Shown here: positions 58,180 through 64,000 of the stretch, one piece after another
Position numbering within the stretch: the first letter of the stretch is position 1
Layout: the number at the start of each line of letters is the position of its first letter
Origin: Odobenus rosmarus divergens
Lineage: Eukaryota > Chordata > Mammalia > Carnivora > Odobenidae
Reading direction: 5' to 3'
NCBI RefSeq assembly: GCF_000321225.1
Contig: NW_004450382.1
Coordinates: 2,085,735-2,149,734 of the forward strand
Length of the DNA: 64,000 nucleotides
Made by a program: the position numbers and the translations under genes
The notes under the pieces: generated by a model
Database searches by the model: none
The model's input: only the letters and a program-made list of their open reading frames with translations
Told to the model about the DNA's origin: nothing

Positions 58180-59420
58180 ACCAAATAATCCACCTGGGGC
58201 CGCTGACCGGAAGGCAGCCCCGGAAAACTTCCCGTGGGAAGAGTTCCAGAAATTGCCCGGACTTTAACAAGCCCCGCTGTGCTGGCTGAGAGTCTCAGAC
58301 CGTCAGAGGCGACCGAGACTCGCCTCGCCCGAATACCGGCCATCCTGCGGATTCACGAACCCCAGGACTTGGGAAACATTTCCCGGAACGTTTTACAAAT
58401 GTGAAAAGCAAGACGGGGAAAACATTTCGAATCTACAGGAGAAACCTCAAAGCCGTCGGGTGCCGAGGGAAATGCTAGCTCCAGAAGCGCGTGTACACAC
58501 GTCCGTCCTCCTCGACGCGCCCCCGCGCCCTCCCCCACCCCTCGCCCCCCCACGCCCCCTCCCTGCGCTCTGGCCGCCCCACGCCCGCGCGGGGTCCCCT
58601 CGCCTCCTCACACCGCCACCCGCACCTCCCGCCCTGTCCATCACCCCGACCCCCGCGTGGGCGTGCCCCCCCCCGGTCACACTCGCTCCCTGTCCCCTCA
58701 CCCCGTTCCCACACTCCCTCTGCGGCTCAGACGACAGGACAGGAAACCGACCGAGGGCTCGGTTCCTAGTGCGACCTGGGGGCGCGGGGAGGTGGAGGGC
58801 GGGGCGGGGCGGGGCGGGGGGTGGGGGACCAGGCCGGCCCGCGGGTCCCGGCCGCAGGCGGCGGCGGCGCGAGCCTCGCGCGGCCCTGGGGCAGCGCCCG
58901 GAGTTCTCCCGCAGCCTCCGAGTCCGGCCGAGCGACGGCGAGGTCACCAACAATTCTGAAACCACTTGAAAGCCATCTCGGTGGCGGAGGCTGGGGGTCC
59001 TTTCCAAGTGAGCCAACGGTGCCCGCTCTGTGGTCCTTCCTCCCCCTGGCCGGGCCTCGCGCCTCTCCGCGCCCCCTCCCCCAAACGATCAATTACCAGC
59101 CACCCTTCTGCCGGGAGCGGCGAGGGGCTGGCTGGCGGCCGCGAGGAAACGGCAGCCCGGATCACTTCTGCATGACAATTGATGGGAGGGAGGGCGCGAG
59201 GCGAGGAGGGAGGACGGCTGCGGTGTCCGTTTTCTCACCATGGTGATTAGGCATTCCGGCCGCGCGAGGAGGCAGCCGCCGACCAGAGCGGCGCGGCGTG
59301 GAGCGAGGACAGGGGAAGAGAGCGAGAGCGGGAGCGGGAGCGAGCCCAGCCGCCGGGCGGGCGGCGGGCGAGCGGCGCGATGAGCCAAGCCAAGCCAGGC
59401 CAGATGGCTCTGCAGCCATC
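58180..59420. promoter_or_regulatory. CpG island, probable promoter
   Basis: A sharp rise in GC and CpG density over about 1.2 kb in otherwise AT-rich sequence. It holds tandem GGGGCGG boxes (Sp1-type) at about 58798-58820, GGC repeats at 58858-58868, and a purine-rich GAGCGG stretch at 59318-59345 of the kind common in 5' untranslated regions. It has no interspersed repeat. Position relative to the minus-strand exons suggests it is their promoter. A transcript on the plus strand is also possible. Confidence 0.85.
58208..58343 (-). CDS. Putative first coding exon in the CpG island
   Basis: A minus-strand ATG at 58343 lies in a strong Kozak context (GCAGGATGG) inside the CpG island and opens 45 codons rich in arginine, serine and alanine (MAGIRARRVSVASDG). 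Donor CCG|GTCAGC at 58208 leaves one base, matching 57124-57183; a second donor CAG|GTGGAT ends at 58194 in phase 0. A basic, serine-rich N-terminus can be a mitochondrial presequence, but GC-rich DNA often encodes such residues by chance. Confidence 0.3.
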
Positions 59421-59631
59421 AGGGACTGCTCCCGTCCAGCCCGGCCCCACTTTAGCTGTGCAAACATTTCTTTATCCCAACAAGACAATTAAACCCAGCA
59501 GCATGAAAAGGAGTCTCCATGACTGTGCTGGGAGTGAACAACCAGAAACAACCACACATCACAGGAGTTCTTGCCCTCCATCCCCAGAGGGAGGAGAAAG
59601 GGGGCTCCAGGAGAAATCCGGGAGCAGCTGA
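59380..59631 (+). other. Plus-strand open frame at the CpG-island edge
   Basis: An 83-codon frame starts at an ATG with G at -3, directly after a purine-rich GC stretch resembling a 5' untranslated region. Residues include MSQAKPGQMALQPSG. No convincing splice donor was seen inside it. It may be the leader of a plus-strand transcript from a bidirectional promoter, or a chance frame. Not recognised. Confidence 0.2.
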
Positions 59632-62600
59632 GCGATAACTGGGCTAGGTCTGGGCAGTCAGTACGGAGGGAACCATCTGACCCATCTCCTCTGGTGATGC
59701 ATTGGCCCTTTCACGGTGGTCATCTGCTCCAGCTACAATCCAGAAGTTGAGCCTGGTGACCTGACAACTGTCCCAAACATTTTCCCCAGCAAGAGCAATT
59801 CTCCTAAAAGCCCAGGTTAGGGTCCCCGGCCACTCCAGTCCCAGAGTCCTTGGGAAGTATCCCCCTTAATACCACCCCCATGATGTAGCTGGGACTCCTC
59901 ATTCCAGGCTGCCCTTGGGCTTATGTGGGCTCAGCTGATCTGATTGTTAGGACACAGGGTCTTCGAGGATACATGCCTTTATAAAGACACATTCTCCCCC
60001 CGAGTACAAAATACCATCTCCTACTCAGGGCTTTTCGGGCCCAAGAATGACTTTTCAAATACATCAAAGATAAGAGCAAAGCAGAACATCCAGGAACTGC
60101 TGTGAGCCACCCCGTTTCCTGCCTACCTGTGAATCTGCCTGACACAGGCAAGGGGCAAGGAAACAGGGCCACTCTAGGGTCAATGCCCAGTGCTCATCCC
60201 TGAGATGAATCAGAAGGCAGGGCCAGTCATTGCTCCAACTGGGGCAGTTCTTGTTCCTCTTAGCCCTTTGGTGAACATGCATATAGCCAACTCCAATTTG
60301 GGCTGACTGAGTGGAATGACTGGCAGGCTGCCCCCCCCCCAAAAAAACTCAAAAACAAAACAGAAAAAAGCCAAAACCAAAAACCTGTGTCACCCAGGCA
60401 GGAATCTGGGCCCAGGGGTGGCCAAGAGAGAACAACAAGGAAATGCACATGATAAGAGCCAGGGTGCTAAGGGGGTAATAAATGTATAGATTCTAGCACA
60501 AGGCAGCAGACAATACTTATCTTCCCTTTTGTTGTAAAGTTTCCTTAATGAGGAGATGTTTATTTTAAAAGCCCTGGGAAACATATCTGTAGACACTTCA
60601 TATATATGTAAGACACACGTGGACTATTCGTAATTGGTCCATAAATTTTAGCATCATTTCCCTGGACAAGAAGCCTTGGAGACTGGTTCAGGGAGTGACA
60701 ATAAACAGGAGTTACCTCAGTTCCCTTCCTGGGGAATTACGCATCCTCCATGAACGGCTTCTCACAAAACACTTCTCCTTTTCTCCAGGGCAAATAAGTC
60801 AGTCCTGTTGAGTAAAGCCTTCTTTTTTCCATAGAACCCAACACCTACCTCACGAATCACCTGTGATGCCAGGTAGGTGAACAGGCAAGAACTGGAAATC
60901 ATCTACTAGGAGAGACAATACTTTACCCAAATAGCTACATTTTGGTCTACAAAAATGCATATTTAATTACAAAAGAAATCCTGCCTATCAGCACCCAGAT
61001 TTAAGGAAAGAACACGTGTGCATTACACCATGTCTGCAGGCCCCTCTTTCAAATGCTCTCACATGTGGACATATCTGCATATGGATGCAGTGTGCGAGCA
61101 GGGGGTGGCTGCGACAGTAAAAATTGTCAGTGTTTCCATTGTAAAACTGATTTTTCATTGACCTAAAACTCAGTCATAAGTAAAGGACACACACACACAC
61201 CCATACTCAGCCCCCCACCCCCCCAAAAAACCCCTAAAGCTAAGTGCCTATTTAGGAGTTTTACTGTTGTAGTTAATTAAACCATTTTTTTTTTTACATT
61301 TTATGAGAAAAATTTATTTATATGAAGAGAACTGAAAAATAAGTCAACCACATCAGAAATTAACTCTAAATTTTAAGAATAAAAAAAACTAGAATATACA
61401 TGGTTAATTTTGGAAATCTGACCAAAAGCCACTGCATCCTATTACTTTGCTCTTTTGAACACTTTCTATCCTCTCTTCTGGCCTCCCCACCCCCCTCACT
61501 GCCCCATCTGCCCCTTAAGCTCTCCCTTTGGAAGCAGTCTTGTACACTGTCACTCGATTATCTGAGAAATATTACTTATTTCAAAACAGTTCTGTAGGGA
61601 GGACCTGAAAGGCATCTAGTGGGAATAATCAGGCCTTCTAACGGCCCTTAAATATGTATTTACATAAAACAGACCATAAATATTCCAACACACGTCGGCA
61701 TATGACAGGAGCCAAGAAAGCTGCTGCAGACTTTGTCACAGTGCCTCTTCAACCCTTCCCCACAGGAAAATGTTTCTCCCGCCTTCCAAAAACTCAAAAT
61801 CAAAAGCACAAATGCTACCCAGCACAGCCCTGGGAAGGCTGCTCTGCCACCTAAGAAAAGGAGGAAGGAGCCCAGATCCAGGGCTATCACAGCCTAAGAG
61901 GCTCCTCTTCACTTTGCACCTTTGTTTCTTGTTAAAGATTAGTCACAAATGCAACTCTAGATAATAATGTGGTTGTGCAAAACGTCCTACACTCACAGAC
62001 ACGCCTCTAGGTTTTATGTTTGGGTAAGAGAAAAAAGAGGAGACAAAGTACTCTCTAAAGAAAAATATTTTAAGCAAATAAAAGGGGAAAGGGTTCCAAT
62101 TTCTATAACACTACAATTTGAAATAAAGAAGTTTCCCCACTCTTCTGATCAGAATCTCATTAATTTCAAGGTCAGAACTCCATTTCACTTTGGGAGATGG
62201 ACTCATTTAATTTTTCTCCACCCAGGCGTATTCCTGTGTGAGGGATCCATCTCCATGGGGGATGGCACCACCACACAATGCAAACCAGGCAAACAGAAGA
62301 GTTATGGCTTTGACACTCAGAGGGGGAATGGATAGACACATCTATGAGTTCTGACTTGACTAACAAGCTTCCTCCTGCTCTGGGGCTCTGACCCAGGTTT
62401 GGGCTAAAAAGAGAGAAAAATGGAGACCAGCCGGATCTGTTGGGTGAGAAGAAAGGAATCTTGATCTCCAGATGTTACTTTGCAACACCGTTAGGTTTGA
62501 GAGGATTGCATCTTCAACTTGTATTTGGAGCAAAAAGGGGCAGAATCTGTCGTACTCTCACCCGGGCCAGCTTTAGCCAGAGGTCAGATTACAGCTTGCC

Positions 62601-64000
62601 TTGATCACTTGCACACTGACAAATGAAAACTGCACTAAAGTAAAACGCAACAGATCCAACCCAACGCCAGTGTCTTCAGCAGGTATACCCGGAAAGCAAG
62701 ATGGTAATGCACACGTCCGCTGTCCAGAAGGAGAGGCAGAGGAAGAAGAGCCCAGGCAAAGTAAGAGAACACACGGGCACTCGTGCTGGCAGCTTGTCCC
62801 TGAAGTGGGGAGGTCTCGGGCTTATAGACGCTGACATAAAAGACACACTTGCAACATATTTCAAAACCAAAGAGCGATGGATTTACAAGGCAGGTTGATT
62901 TTATGATGACTTTTATTGAAAAGGTACGCTGGGTTTAGGCAGATGCCTTTTAGCGCAGGAAAGTTAACACAGTGCCTAATTCAAGGAGACAGCCTGAGGA
63001 AGCAGCGCCGACAGGGGAGAGAGTGGCAATGTCTCTATTACTCTCCTCGGCATCATAAAGAGAAGAGAAAAAAAAATGGTATTCGTGTTGGTGGTTATGG
63101 AGAGGACAGGAGCACAGAAAAATAGAGAAGGGGGAAAGCAAACCTCAGATGTAGTTTTCTTAAGAAAATAAAATAAAGCAAATCTTAGAACAAAGGGTTG
63201 GGTGGAAAAACACCCTCAGTTCATAAATTCTCACCAGGCTTGAAGAAAACTGCTCTGCCTACCCATAGCCCAAAAGCGTTAGAACACAATTATTTTCTGA
63301 TTCTATTAGAGGAGAAGATTGCAGGGTTCAGCACTCCTGGTCTACAAGTTCCAAATAAAGGTTTAATTCCAACTATTAGCGAGGGTCGCCAAAGCTCAAC
63401 GAGGCACTGAAAGAACATGAGAAAACTGTTCCATAAGCAGAAATTAATAATTGTTGTGAACATCAAATATGGAGCAGTCACACAGGTCAACCGTGTCTAG
63501 TCCTAAAAGTGAGCCCCAGGATAAGCATCCAGCAAACCTGTTAAATCCCAAGAGAAGTCGGCGTTCTAGCCTTGCGATCGCAAGGAAAACACACAGCTGT
63601 TTGAAATGCTTTATGGTGATTGACGACACCTTTGTCCTTCTCTGAAAAATAGCCTCATGTGGACAAGGGCTGAGAGTTGGGAAAATAAAATCACGTGGAG
63701 TCCCCTGGATGTGATACAATGGAAAAGCTAAAAAAAAAAATGCTCAGAGAAATATAATGAGGATAGCAAAGAGAGGAGGCATGGATGAGTTTCTTCAGGC
63801 CCCCCCAAATTTCCTAGGAACCTACGCTTTCTAATAAAATGACATTCACTTCAGTATATATATATGGCACCCTTCTTCACTCCAGAATCCCCAGAGAATA
63901 AGCCAATCATGCCCCAGGGAGAGGCAGCGTGGAGTCCAACTTGCTTCTGGCTACCTTCAGAAAAACATGTCCTCCCGGAACTGTCAATGCTCATCGACAA
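59632..64000. other. Largely unique sequence beyond the CpG island
   Basis: No SINE, LINE or LTR copy was recognised over 4.4 kb. Simple repeats are a C/A tract at 60331-60346, CA and C runs at 61188-61228, and T and A runs at 61287-61296 and 63730-63739. The open frames here are short and without splice context. It may be the first intron or upstream region of a plus-strand transcript. Confidence 0.4.

Noticed and set aside
58447..59016. 189-codon minus-strand and 169-codon plus-strand frames
   Set aside because: Low-complexity Arg/Pro/Gly frames expected by chance in CpG-island DNA, open on both strands.

Overview
The window is mammalian nuclear DNA from a caniform carnivore, most likely arctoid (bear, seal or mustelid side; this narrower placement is inference). 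The evidence is about two dozen copies of the carnivore tRNA-Lys-derived SINE (SINEC/CAN-SINE), several with intact target-site duplications. They sit among L1, L2, MIR, Tigger and hAT remnants, with AT-rich spacers and one strong CpG island. There is no prokaryotic coding, CRISPR array, rRNA or functional tRNA. Most open frames are chance frames or frames inside repeats.

Main inference: the minus strand appears to carry one gene of about 57 kb. It would start in the CpG island (ATG at 58343), run leftwards through small exons, and end in a terminal exon at 1738-1976 with an AATAAA signal at 1698-1703. I assembled it by eye from open frames flanked by splice sites. The best-supported exons are 3860-4104, 37829-37918, 46180-46388, 41307-41384 and 25856-25965. 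Several neighbours join in compatible reading phase: 58208>57183, 57124>46388, 26344>25965, 25856>21963, 21918>19824, 12613>4104 and 3860>1976. Other junctions do not fit, so exons are missing or wrong. I do not recognise the protein.

Layout, low to high coordinates. 1-5 kb: terminal exons, a hAT remnant, an LTR-like stretch. 5-11 kb: L2, MIR, SINE and an ERVL/MaLR-like remnant. 11-12.6 kb: mostly unique. 12.6-16 kb: an exon, then an L2 interrupted by an L1 that is itself interrupted by a SINE. 16-23.6 kb: L1, LTR, L2 and SINE remnants with two exons. 23.75-25.85 kb: a long decayed Tigger element abutting an exon. 26.3-33.6 kb: an exon, a 4 kb L1 mosaic, two small exons. 34-45.6 kb: L2, L1 and SINE copies with two exons. 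45.6-53 kb: an exon and a young L1. 53-57 kb: sparse repeats. 57-59.4 kb: a diverged tandem duplication and the CpG island. 59.4-64 kb: largely unique sequence.

Repeat names are from memory of consensus sequences and coordinates of old repeats are approximate.
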